A stretch of 64,000 nt of DNA from Terriglobia bacterium (GTDB lineage Bacteria; Acidobacteriota; Terriglobia; Terriglobales; Acidobacteriaceae), in the NCBI GenBank assembly GCA_020073385.1, contig JAIQFH010000029.1, positions 28,802-92,801 on the forward strand. The letters run 5' to 3'. Numbering within the stretch: the stretch's first letter is position 1; the number at the start of each line of letters is the position of its first letter. The notes under the pieces are model-generated. The model made no database searches. It had not been told where the DNA came from and saw only the letters and a program-made list of their open reading frames with translations. Positions 24,381 to 32,708 of this stretch are shown one piece after another. Both the position numbers and the translations under genes were made by a program.

Positions 24381-25844
24381 CTAGGCGCGGGCGAAATCGA
24401 TGTATCCCTTGCTCACATCGGTGCGGATGAGCTTGGCTTTCAGTTTGTCGCCCACATCAAGGGCTTGCGCCCCTTGGGCGAGCAAACCCTCGATATGCGG
24501 TTGCAGGACCCGGACGAAGGTGCCGTGATCGGTGACTCCGGTAACGATCGCATCGAAAATTTCTCCTAGGCGACGCTGCATGGCGACCGCTGCCAAGCGT
24601 TTGGACATCTCGCGTTCCACTTTTCGAGCCGCGTCTTCTTTCTGCGTGCAGTTCGAGGCGACTGCGGTCAGTTCGTCATCGGAATAGGGATTCCTTTGGC
24701 CCGCAAGCATTCCTTTGATCAGGCGTTGCGTAACAACGTCGGCGAAACGGCGATTGGGGGCCGTGGAGTGTGTGTAGTCCTGCACCGCCAGGCCAAAGTG
24801 ACCGGGAGCGGTTTCTCCGGCGGGCTCCAGGACATACTCTCCGGGACCGATGAGTTTGATGACGGCAAGCGAGAGGTCGGCGAAATGATCGGGATCGGCA
24901 GCCTTGCGCCGCAGCAGGAAATCGTTCAGGGCTTTCGAATCAGGCTGAGCCGGAAGCTTTTCGCCCTTGGTGGCGGCGAGCTGCACAATGCGATCCCAGC
25001 GTTTGGGCGTACGTACGATGCGGCGCAAGGACGAGACGTTTTGCAGCAGGCGGGCCACGACTCCATTGGCGGCCACCATGAAGTCTTCTATCAACTCGGT
25101 AGCGTGATTCTTCTGCTGTTTCACGACGTCGATTACCTGATCGTTGAGGACGAGCGGATGCACTTCATCGGTCTGCAAATTGAGCGCACCGTGCTGGAAG
25201 CGCTGGCTCTTGAGCTTCTGCGCGACATCACTTTGAAGTTTAAGCTGGTTTTGAAGTTCAGTTGAAGCGGCGACCTTGGGTGGAGGCGCGGCAATTCCCT
25301 CCAGCCACGCGCCGACGGAGTTGTACTGGAGTTGAGCCTTGTTTCGAACCAGCGCGCGATAGACGTCGGAAGACTTGATGTTGCCGTCAGAGCCGACGAC
25401 GAATTCAATGATGATGCTGAGGCGGTCCTGGTCTTCGAGAAGTGAGGTGACACCGGTCGAAAGCTGCTCAGGCAGCATGGGAAAGTTTCGAATGCCGGTG
25501 TACACGGTGGTCGTTTCCCGGGCGGCGTGTTGATCGATCGGAGTCAGCTTTGCCACGAAAGCGTCGACATCGGCAATGCCCACCATGACTTTGACATCGC
25601 CATTGGCGGCATGCTCTGCCACCTCAATCTGATCCAGGTCGCGAGAGGTGTCATTGTCGATGGATGACCACAGGAGGTTGCGCAGGTCGCGCACATCGCG
25701 AGACGGCGACACTTGCGGCTGCTGCCCGAGATTCGCCAGCTGTGTCGCGACCTGAGCAGGAAAATCCGGCTCGAAACCGTGCTGCTGCATGATTTCTTTT
25801 GCTGTAGCCTGTAGATCCAGGTGCGAAGGATTCGCGTCTTGCAT
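24381..25844 (-). CDS. RNase II/R-type exoribonuclease (RNB plus S1)
   Basis: A 487-residue protein, shorter than RNase R (over 700). The RNB domain fills residues 45-370: SSIDNDTSRDLDQIEV carries the catalytic aspartate cluster, and HSTAPNRRFADVVTQRLI is the conserved late motif. A C-terminal S1 RNA-binding domain (about 405-480) reads IVTGVTDHGTFVRVLQPHIE. N-terminal cold-shock domains are missing. It should degrade RNA 3' to 5' in the cytosol. Confidence 0.88.
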   Translation of the reverse strand: MQDANPSHLDLQATAKEIMQQHGFEPDFPAQVATQLANLGQQPQVSPSRDVRDLRNLLWSSIDNDTSRDLDQIEVAEHAANGDVKVMVGIADVDAFVAKLTPIDQHAARETTTVYTGIRNFPMLPEQLSTGVTSLLEDQDRLSIIIEFVVGSDGNIKSSDVYRALVRNKAQLQYNSVGAWLEGIAAPPPKVAASTELQNQLKLQSDVAQKLKSQRFQHGALNLQTDEVHPLVLNDQVIDVVKQQKNHATELIEDFMVAANGVVARLLQNVSSLRRIVRTPKRWDRIVQLAATKGEKLPAQPDSKALNDFLLRRKAADPDHFADLSLAVIKLIGPGEYVLEPAGETAPGHFGLAVQDYTHSTAPNRRFADVVTQRLIKGMLAGQRNPYSDDELTAVASNCTQKEDAARKVEREMSKRLAAVAMQRRLGEIFDAIVTGVTDHGTFVRVLQPHIEGLLAQGAQALDVGDKLKAKLIRTDVSKGYIDFARA

Positions 25845-25933
25845 AGCTCCTCAAGCGAAATGGATGTGGGTTTCAGGCTAACATGAACGCGGATCTTCCG
25901 CGTTTTAGACGCTGAATATGATGGAGAATCGAG

Positions 25934-26401
25934 ATGCGCAGGTTACGTTATAGTCTTGCGTCTGTAATTTGGATGTTGGCCTTCGCCAATCTGTGCTCTT
26001 CTCAGGAGAAAGCCATGGAAGACAAGCCAGCTGCGACGTCGCAGGAGCAAGCAACGCGCGCGACGCTCGATCGGTTTAATGACGCATTCAACCGCCATGA
26101 CACTGAGGCGCTGGCGGGACTTTTGACCGAGGACACAGTATTCGAGGACACCTCACCCGCGCCGGACGGCCGACGGGTTGAGGGAAAGCAGGCGGTCGTC
26201 GAGTTTTGGCGAGCCTGGTTCGAACGGAATGCGGACGCGCGATTCGAAGCCGAGGAGATCATTGTGAGCGGCAATCGAGCGACGGTGTTGTGGATCTATC
26301 ACAAGAAGCGCAACGGCCAGCCCTGGCACTTGCGGGGAGTGGATGTCTTTACTGTAAAAGACGGGAAGGTCGCCGCGAAGCTTGCCTATGTGAAGGGCTG
26401 A
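25934..26401 (+). CDS. Secreted SnoaL-like / DUF4440 protein
   Basis: A 155-residue protein with a signal peptide (1-24) and one NTF2-like alpha-beta domain: ALDRFNDAFNRHDTEALAGL, FEDTSPAPDGRRVEGKQAVV and FTVKDGKVAAKLAYVKG. Members of this fold bind or convert small molecules; the ligand is unknown. Confidence 0.75.
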   Translation: MRRLRYSLASVIWMLAFANLCSSQEKAMEDKPAATSQEQATRATLDRFNDAFNRHDTEALAGLLTEDTVFEDTSPAPDGRRVEGKQAVVEFWRAWFERNADARFEAEEIIVSGNRATVLWIYHKKRNGQPWHLRGVDVFTVKDGKVAAKLAYVKG

Positions 26402-26448
26402 CGCGCCGACGGGCCGAGCGTAGTGCGCTGTTGTTTCCTCAGTACGTT

Positions 26449-27066
26449 CTAAGACTGTCCCCGCAGACGTGTGACATCCGAGTTAGTAAAAGCGCGGGCA
26501 GCAGTTCGCCTGTGAGATTTCCAGTACGCAGCAACGTCTCCAAGAGATACTCCGCGCTCCTGAAGAACTAACGGATTGGCCTTCCCTATTGCCCCCACGT
26601 CCAATATGCTGGCGGGCAAGTTGTTGGGCATGGGGCTGCCAGTCAGTTCTATAACGCCGGATCCGGCTGCGGATTCACTGCTTTCCGGTGAAGGTAATGG
26701 AGGCGGAGATGTGAGTTGAGACGTCACAAAATTCATATACCAGGCCGTCTGGTCGGGACTCATGATTGGCGTTTCAACGCGTCGTGCCACGACTTCAGCG
26801 GGTTTGTGCGCACCCCAGTAGACATTGTCGAGATATACGATGGTTTCAAGCGGCGCAAAAGCAGGCGACTCGGCAGGAGTCGGGACCTCACTCGTGCCCG
26901 CCAGGCCTCCTCCGCTGAGCGACAGGGACGGGGTTGCGATTGGGCGAAGCAGCATCGGGTTTCCCGTGGTGGCGAGGTATTGCGGCCCAACAGGAAAGTT
27001 CGTGTCTTGCGCGCAGGAAATTCCTCCCAGAACCAGGAGCGCGAGCAGCACGCGGTGAAGGCGCAT
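26449..27066 (-). CDS. Secreted hypothetical protein
   Basis: A 205-residue protein with a signal peptide ending around CAQDTNF; its cysteine could make it a lipoprotein. The rest is Pro/Ser-rich and of low complexity, ending in a basic helix with GVSLGDVAAYWKSHRRTAAR. ATG at 27066 is preferred over GTG at 27072 because AGGAGG lies five bases upstream. No family recognised. Confidence 0.55.
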   Translation of the reverse strand: MRLHRVLLALLVLGGISCAQDTNFPVGPQYLATTGNPMLLRPIATPSLSLSGGGLAGTSEVPTPAESPAFAPLETIVYLDNVYWGAHKPAEVVARRVETPIMSPDQTAWYMNFVTSQLTSPPPLPSPESSESAAGSGVIELTGSPMPNNLPASILDVGAIGKANPLVLQERGVSLGDVAAYWKSHRRTAARAFTNSDVTRLRGQS

Positions 27067-27170
27067 ATCCACCTCCTACAACCAAACGTATGCCCGGCAA
27101 TTATGAACCAGCACGGCAGAATTTGCCATAGGGCTATGGCTGAAACCAGCTTCTGGAGCAGCATTTGGCG

Positions 27171-27683
27171 TTATTGCATGGTCGTGAGCGCGTTACGGCG
27201 TTCGCGGCGATTCTGAAGAATGACATAGAGCATGTAGCAGACGATCGCGAGGTTCCCGACGAGCAGAGCACAGCGAAAGAAAGTTATTCCTCGAAAAAGC
27301 TCGCGAACTTCCAGCGGCAGGAGAAGGGTTCCTGAAACGAATGCAACCCACTCAGCCCAGACCCGCGCCTTCCACAAGCCGTAGGCTTCCGTGAATCGCA
27401 AGGCAGCATAAGCGAAGGCGATACGGGCGGCGGCCCAGAGGCGCGCATCGGTGACGCTATCAGCGAAGTCAAGAAATATTTGCGCCGAACGCCGGTCTGT
27501 ACTAACGCGAAGCAGAGACAGCAGCCTTTCGGCAATGAGCCAGGCGTCTTTGTGCACAAGTGCAACGGCGCAGAAGCCCATCAGCACCACGAATACGCCT
27601 TTAGAAAATTCCAAGGTGGCTACGGCTCGCAGCACGCGCCGCTGATTACGATGGGGATCAGTTGTCTTGACGTCCTGGCGCAT
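27171..27683 (-). CDS. DUF2127-type membrane protein
   Basis: A 170-residue protein with four hydrophobic helices. Typical DUF2127 features are LEFSKGVFVVLMGF in the first helix, ALRFTEAYGLWKARVWAEWV in the middle, and a C-terminal helix VGNLAIVCYMLYVILQNRR. Function of the family is unknown. It starts at ATG 27683; a GTG six bases upstream is an alternative. Confidence 0.75.
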   Translation of the reverse strand: MRQDVKTTDPHRNQRRVLRAVATLEFSKGVFVVLMGFCAVALVHKDAWLIAERLLSLLRVSTDRRSAQIFLDFADSVTDARLWAAARIAFAYAALRFTEAYGLWKARVWAEWVAFVSGTLLLPLEVRELFRGITFFRCALLVGNLAIVCYMLYVILQNRRERRNALTTMQ

Positions 27684-27833
27684 GAACACTGATGAGTATA
27701 AAGATGCAGGGTATCACGGAGTTGCGATCCCGCAGACTCGTCGCCGGCCACCCCTGGATCGCGAGGCTCGCACTTACCTCAGTAACTGGATGGCGCGCTG
27801 CCGGCATGTCACGATCGCGGCGAGGAAATCATC

Positions 27834-28814
27834 ATGCGAAGAACTGTTGGTGTGCTCGCGGTGGCAATGATTTGGAGTGCGGCAGTGTCCGCGCAGGATG
27901 CTTCCACTCCGCAGACTGCGCGACAAGCGCTCCTGGAAATGTTCTTCAGCAAGACATCGGGAACTTTTGTGAAGCACCTTCCATCCGTCACGCTTGCCGC
28001 TCTCGACAAATCCGGAGCACTGGCGAGTCTGCAGCAGTACGCGTTGTTAGCGAGCCAGTTGCAAACGCAAGGAACAAACTTTCAGACTTTCGAAACCGGC
28101 TCCGTGCTTTTGTCGGGTGAAGATCCGAAAACTGGGAAGAAGGTGGAAGTAACCGTGGAGAACGACGCTCTGCGCGGGGAACAAGACGATATCGAGCTTT
28201 CTTTTCAGACTTACAGGAATGGCGAGGCACAACGCACTCCTTTCATGCCGCGCATGACATTCACGATGAAGCAAGAAGCTCGGATCTGGAAGTTAAACGA
28301 GATTTCGGTCACGATCCGCTTGCCCCTGGCGGATCCGGACTTGTTGAAGGCGATGACTGAAAACATGAAGGCACGGGAGACCGCGAACGTCTCCCTTACA
28401 CCCGTCTCCGCTACACCTCAAACACAAGGCGCTATGTCATCAGCAGGACGCGATGCGCAGGTACTGGCGGCGATGCGGACGATTCTTACGGCGGAGATGA
28501 CCTACGCGGCCAGCTATCCACGAGTTGGCTTCACCTGCACATTGTCGGACCTCGACGGCTTCGGCGGCGGCGAACCGAACGAGCATCAGGCGATGCTCAT
28601 CAACAGTGGATTGGCTAGCGGGAAGAAGTATGGATTTGTGTTCACGCTCTCCGGTTGCGGGGGCGCTCCCTCCACCATCTTCCACCTATCGGCTGGGCCG
28701 AACGCGAACATCTTCGGACGGAAGGCATTCTGCGCGGATCAGTCGGGGACTATCCGATCATCGGACGACGGGAACGCGGCTAACTGTTTCGCCCGCGGGA
28801 CGCAGCTTCAATAG
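27834..28814 (+). CDS. Secreted protein with a C-terminal pilin-like domain
   Basis: A 326-residue exported protein (signal peptide 1-20, GAGGAAATCATC ribosome site). Residues 25-180 are an unclassified domain. Residues 215-326 resemble the globular part of type IV pilin-like proteins seen in Acidobacteria (TILTAEMTYAASYPRVGFTC, two conserved cysteines, then CADQSGTIRSSDDGNAANC). The N-terminal pilin helix is absent. The same C-terminal domain ends the protein at 31316-32083, so it is a shared module. Role unknown. Confidence 0.65.
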   Translation: MRRTVGVLAVAMIWSAAVSAQDASTPQTARQALLEMFFSKTSGTFVKHLPSVTLAALDKSGALASLQQYALLASQLQTQGTNFQTFETGSVLLSGEDPKTGKKVEVTVENDALRGEQDDIELSFQTYRNGEAQRTPFMPRMTFTMKQEARIWKLNEISVTIRLPLADPDLLKAMTENMKARETANVSLTPVSATPQTQGAMSSAGRDAQVLAAMRTILTAEMTYAASYPRVGFTCTLSDLDGFGGGEPNEHQAMLINSGLASGKKYGFVFTLSGCGGAPSTIFHLSAGPNANIFGRKAFCADQSGTIRSSDDGNAANCFARGTQLQ

Positions 28815-28857
28815 AACAGCATCACTACAGAGGACACCGAGGGAACACAGAGTTTCG

Positions 28858-29871
28858 TCAGTTCCTCTTCTCTCGGATGGCCGCCCGCAATTCAGCAACG
28901 ATTTCCTGCGAGGCTCTGATCGCTGCGGCATGTTGATTCACGTTGAATGAGATAGCTCCGACGCGAGCGTGCCCGCCTCCCCCGTAGCGCTCACAAATAC
29001 GTGCGAGGTTTACCGCAGGCTCCTGCGGCGCCCACGGGTTCGATCCCACAGAGACCTTCACACGAAAGCTGCTCTTGCTGAGCCCCACGCTGTACACCGA
29101 CTCGGGATGTAAGTAATAGGGAATAAATTTGTTGTAGCCCTCGAGGTCGTGATCGGTGACGTCGAAGAAGATTGTGCCGTCCTTGCACTCCGTGCGTTCC
29201 TTCAAGATTCCAATCGAAAGTTCGTGGCGCTTCAGGAGTGGCGGAAGCAGGGGCGCGACGAAAGGTTCGTGCAGAATTTCGCCTAACGACTTGCTCGCGA
29301 GCAAGGGAATCAGATTCGGCACGAAGCCGTGGTCGGGCGCCGACTCGATCACCATGGTCAGCTTCATCGCGGGAGCTTCCATCTCGACCGCCGTCTTCGC
29401 GTCGGGATAGAGAGCTCCGTCGATCACGTCGGTCCAGTGCACGAGATCAGCGACAGATGAAGGATCGAAGCCGAAGCGCTGTTGCGCAATCATTGCGATA
29501 AAACTGGTACAGGACTTGAATGCGGGATCGTAGAACTTGCGATTGCTCTGATCCTGCTCGAAGTGCTCGGCGTCGGCGGGAGTCAGGAAAGCACTCTCAT
29601 GATGATCGAACCACCAGGTAATGTTCGGTGAACTGGAGTACTTGAAATCGACGATGGCGTTTTCGTCACCGTCGAACTGCTTCTCATCAAACAGCGCTCC
29701 GGCACGGTGAACCAGTCCGGTGAACTCGAATTGGACGTCACTGCGGATGCGCTCACGATAGAAGCGAGAGAACAACGCCGCCGAAGAAGCTCCGTCAAAA
29801 CACTTGTCGTGGTAAAAAACCCGGACTCGCAATGAATTCCCCGATCGTTCCAGATTCCGGCCCGCGAGCAC
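28858..29871 (-). CDS. DHH-family phosphoesterase
   Basis: A 337-residue protein with an N-terminal DHH domain (FYHDKCFDGASSAALF, and WWFDHHESAF as the DHH motif) and a C-terminal DHHA1 domain with ERYGGGGHARVGAISF. Related enzymes cleave short oligoribonucleotides or cyclic dinucleotides with manganese. The start is uncertain: GTG at 29871 or TTG at 29832, the latter having GGGGA upstream and giving the expected family length. Confidence 0.82.
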   Translation of the reverse strand: MLAGRNLERSGNSLRVRVFYHDKCFDGASSAALFSRFYRERIRSDVQFEFTGLVHRAGALFDEKQFDGDENAIVDFKYSSSPNITWWFDHHESAFLTPADAEHFEQDQSNRKFYDPAFKSCTSFIAMIAQQRFGFDPSSVADLVHWTDVIDGALYPDAKTAVEMEAPAMKLTMVIESAPDHGFVPNLIPLLASKSLGEILHEPFVAPLLPPLLKRHELSIGILKERTECKDGTIFFDVTDHDLEGYNKFIPYYLHPESVYSVGLSKSSFRVKVSVGSNPWAPQEPAVNLARICERYGGGGHARVGAISFNVNQHAAAIRASQEIVAELRAAIREKRN

Positions 29872-30052
29872 CTAGCAATGGATGGCTCACGACGCAGGTA
29901 AAAGCTAATAGGATTGACAGCTTAAGCGAAGAAAGTCAAGAGGCGGGAGCGAAATAGGACACTGTAGGGACACTAAGGGCTACGAACGCAGATCCGAAGC
30001 GAAGCGTTAGTAGAGTTCGTGCCCTCGGTTTGACCAGCCGCTCACATGCCGC

Positions 30053-30517
30053 TTACATAGCGTTGGCTTGCTTTTCCGCCAGGTCGCCGATGAAGGGAAG
30101 CTTGTACATCTGTCCCTGGTTCGCTTTGATCAATAGGACGATCCAAATCACGAAGAACCCAACCCAAACCACCAGCCCGAGCAGCATTACAATGAGATGC
30201 CCAACGATCGGGATGACGCTAGCTGCCACCGTCAGGATCATCAGAGCGATCCACATGACGATCGCAGCCACGTGCAGAAAGATGTTCTGCCAGGCATGGA
30301 AGCGTACGAAGCGGTTCCTGTTGTAGGGTTCCATGACCAGGAAAATGATCGCTGGGATGATGGTGATATAGGCCAACAAGCCGGCAACGTTGTCGGCCAT
30401 GCCCCCAGCAGGTGCGGCGGCAGGGGCTGCGGGAGCGGCAGGGATGCGACCGGCGCAAGCGGCGCAGGTAGTGGTTCCATCGGCGATCTGTGCGCCACAC
30501 ATGTTGCAAAAAGCCAT
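30053..30517 (-). CDS. Zinc-ribbon DUF4870-type membrane protein
   Basis: A 154-residue protein. Residues 1-23 are a zinc ribbon (CNMCGAQIADGTTTCAAC), followed by an Ala/Pro linker and three or four membrane helices with YNRNRFVRFHAWQNIFLHV, the DUF4870-type pattern. A GGAGGACATCTCT ribosome site supports ATG 30517. It is a paralogue of the next gene. Function unknown. Confidence 0.78.
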   Translation of the reverse strand: MAFCNMCGAQIADGTTTCAACAGRIPAAPAAPAAAPAGGMADNVAGLLAYITIIPAIIFLVMEPYNRNRFVRFHAWQNIFLHVAAIVMWIALMILTVAASVIPIVGHLIVMLLGLVVWVGFFVIWIVLLIKANQGQMYKLPFIGDLAEKQANAM

Positions 30518-30649
30518 AGAGATGTCCTCCGAATCGTGTGGGACCGGCGTGCCCGGACGACTACGAGGTTCCGCTCCCAAGCGGCATTCGCGGCAAGGTA
30601 TCAAAAAACGAGTGTCAAAGCAATCGCCAATTTGAACCTCACAAAGAGC

Positions 30650-31129
30650 CTACGCTGCGCTGGAATATTGCTCGGCCAGATCGCCGATCACAGGAAGCGC
30701 AAATCTCTCACCTTGAAAAGCCTTCACCAGCAGAACGATCCACGTGAAAACTGCAGCTAAAGCCACAACCACAACAACAAGAACGGCAAGTAAAGGACCG
30801 ACTATCGGGATAAAGAGCAGGACAAGCCAGACAATTCTTACAACAACTGCTAAGACTACACACACAAGCCAGAACAGTAGGCACTGTATCGAGTGAAAGC
30901 GCACAAACGGATATTTCCGGTAGCGGTCGACTAGAAGAAAAACAAGCGCAGGTACGAACGATACGTACGCAAGAGCACCTAAAAAATCATCGCCGCGGAC
31001 ACCGGTTTTCTGCTTAGCCGCTGATTCGATCCGCATGGAACGGCCACAGCCGGGGCAGAAGGCCGCGGAATCGGGCATCTGAGCGGCACAGTCTGGGCAC
31101 GACTTTAATCCAACTGCGGTCTCTTCCAT
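30650..31129 (-). CDS. Zinc-ribbon DUF4870-type membrane protein, paralogue
   Basis: A 159-residue protein: zinc ribbon CPDCAAQMPDSAAFCPGC, then helices with RKYPFVRFHSIQCLLFWL and the same C-terminal VIGDLAEQ motif as its neighbour. ATG 31141 is an alternative start. Tandem duplication is evident. Confidence 0.75.
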   Translation of the reverse strand: MEETAVGLKSCPDCAAQMPDSAAFCPGCGRSMRIESAAKQKTGVRGDDFLGALAYVSFVPALVFLLVDRYRKYPFVRFHSIQCLLFWLVCVVLAVVVRIVWLVLLFIPIVGPLLAVLVVVVVALAAVFTWIVLLVKAFQGERFALPVIGDLAEQYSSAA

Positions 31130-31315
31130 CGCGGGCAACATATCAGACCGGCGTGCCGGCGACAAATAGCCAGGAATCGATTTAGCGCATTGACGGCGGC
31201 GATGGCGAATAGTATGTTTCGTTCAAATTTCAATGTAGCTCTGCAAAATGGCGCCCTGCAATGAGACTGTCGGCGATGCATCTCTGATGAAGCTTCTGGG
31301 CAAAGGAGAATCCCG

Positions 31316-32083
31316 GTGAGGTCGTTTTGCCTGGGTTGCGGCAACAGTCTTGCTGAAGGGGAGCGGTTCTGCGGAGCGTGTGGTCGCGACTCGCAGGCGG
31401 GCCCTGGTGTGGCCCCGGTCGATCCGCAGGTGGCGTTCGGGCTTCCTCCCGAGACCAGCGGCAAGGCGATTTTCAGCCTGATCTGCGGCATCCTTTTCGT
31501 CATTCTTCCGCTGTCAATCGTGGCGGTGATCTTCGGATACATCGCTCTTTCTGAGATTCGCAAGAGCCCCGGACGATTGAAAGGTCGCGGCCTGGCGATC
31601 ACCGGAATCGTGCTCGGGTACGTCGGCGTAGTGTTCATTGTGGCGTTCTTCGGGCTGGGGTTTTACGGGGTTTGGAAGACGGAGAAGGAGTTCAATAACG
31701 CGGCAGCTGGAAGCGGCAAGGGGTCGGTCGTTTCTTCGATGCGTAGCGTCAATATGGCGGAGATCGCCTATGTGCAGGCGCACCGCGAGGCGGGCTACAC
31801 CTGCGCTCTTTCTGAGCTTGCAGAAAACTGGGGAGCCCGCAGTCTCGCTTCCGGCAGGAGCAACGGGTACATTTTTGAGCTGAAAAACTGCACCAGCGAG
31901 AAACCCGACGGCCCTATCTCGAAGTATCAACTGCTGGTCTATCCGGCTCAACCGGGATCGGCGGCAGCCCGTACGTATTGCACCGATCAGTCTGACATCA
32001 TCCGCGTACTGCAGAGCGGCAATCCGAACGACTGCTTCACCGTTGGTACCGAGTTATCCACGAAAGAGATTAACAATTCATAG
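31316..32083 (+). CDS. Zinc-ribbon, DUF4190-like, pilin-like C-terminal protein
   Basis: A 255-residue protein starting with GTG after AAAGGAGAATCCC. A zinc ribbon (CLGCGNSLAEGERFCGAC) is followed by two membrane helices of DUF4190 type (GKAIFSLICGILFVILPLSI, LAITGIVLGYVGVVFIVAFF). A periplasmic C-terminal domain resembles the pilin-like module at 27834-28814, ending CTDQSDIIRVLQSGNPNDCF. The combination is common in Acidobacteria. Probably a membrane-bound sensor or assembly factor; function unknown. Confidence 0.75.
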   Translation: MRSFCLGCGNSLAEGERFCGACGRDSQAGPGVAPVDPQVAFGLPPETSGKAIFSLICGILFVILPLSIVAVIFGYIALSEIRKSPGRLKGRGLAITGIVLGYVGVVFIVAFFGLGFYGVWKTEKEFNNAAAGSGKGSVVSSMRSVNMAEIAYVQAHREAGYTCALSELAENWGARSLASGRSNGYIFELKNCTSEKPDGPISKYQLLVYPAQPGSAAARTYCTDQSDIIRVLQSGNPNDCFTVGTELSTKEINNS

Positions 32084-32118
32084 GAACCACGGCTCACATC
32101 ATTGACCGCAGGCCATCT

Positions 32119-32616
32119 TCAGCTACGCTGCGCGTCGTTCTTCTTGCGGCACTCTTCGCAAATCCCATAGATCTGGAAGGTGTGCCGGGTGGCCAGGTAA
32201 TGGTATTTGCGGCCGATCTCCTGCTCCAACTGGCTGACTTCCGGGGAAAAAAACTCGACCGAACTGCCGCAATCGGTGCACACCATATGATGATGGCTGC
32301 GACGGTTGTACTGATGCTCGTAACGGGCGATGCCGTCGTGAAACGCAACTTCGCTGGCCAAGCCGCACTCAGCGAGTAACTTCAATGTGCGGTAGACGGT
32401 GGTATATCCGATGCCGGCATCCTTCTTCTGGACCAACCGGTGAAGTTCATCGGTCGAGAGATGGTCGCGGGTCTCCAGAAACGTGCGCAGGATCGTGTCG
32501 CGCTGGGCTGTCTGCTTCAGCCCTACACCTTTCAGATGGCGGTGGAGGATGTCCTGGGCCTCGCGAACCATCTGGCGGGAAAGTGTGGGCTGATCGTCGA
32601 TGCGCTTCTGAAGCAT
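32119..32616 (-). CDS. fur: Fur-family transcriptional regulator
   Basis: A 165-residue metal-dependent repressor. The winged-helix domain covers residues 25-105 (LKQTAQRDTILRTFL, GIGYTTVYRTLKLLAECGLA). The dimerisation domain has the histidine-rich metal site YEHQYNRRSHHHMVCTDCG and the structural zinc pair CEEC near the C-terminus. Whether it senses iron, zinc or peroxide cannot be told from sequence alone. A perfect Fur-type palindrome lies just upstream, which suggests autoregulation and control of the divergent gene. Confidence 0.9.
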   Translation of the reverse strand: MLQKRIDDQPTLSRQMVREAQDILHRHLKGVGLKQTAQRDTILRTFLETRDHLSTDELHRLVQKKDAGIGYTTVYRTLKLLAECGLASEVAFHDGIARYEHQYNRRSHHHMVCTDCGSSVEFFSPEVSQLEQEIGRKYHYLATRHTFQIYGICEECRKKNDAQRS

Positions 32617-32645
32617 GGGCGGCGATTCAGAATACCACTGCCATA

Positions 32646-32668
32646 TTGAAAATGAAATTCATTTTCAA
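32646..32668. promoter_or_regulatory. Fur-type operator, perfect 11-1-11 palindrome
   Basis: TTGAAAATGAA and TTCATTTTCAA flank a single A. It resembles the GATAATGAT-type Fur box and lies 30 bp upstream of fur and 41 bp upstream of the penicillin-acylase start. A -10-like TACAAT for the rightward gene is at 32691-32696. Confidence 0.75.
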
Positions 32669-32708
32669 CCTGGCCCGGGCGCCGCTGGCATACAATCAGA
32701 GGTTCTTT

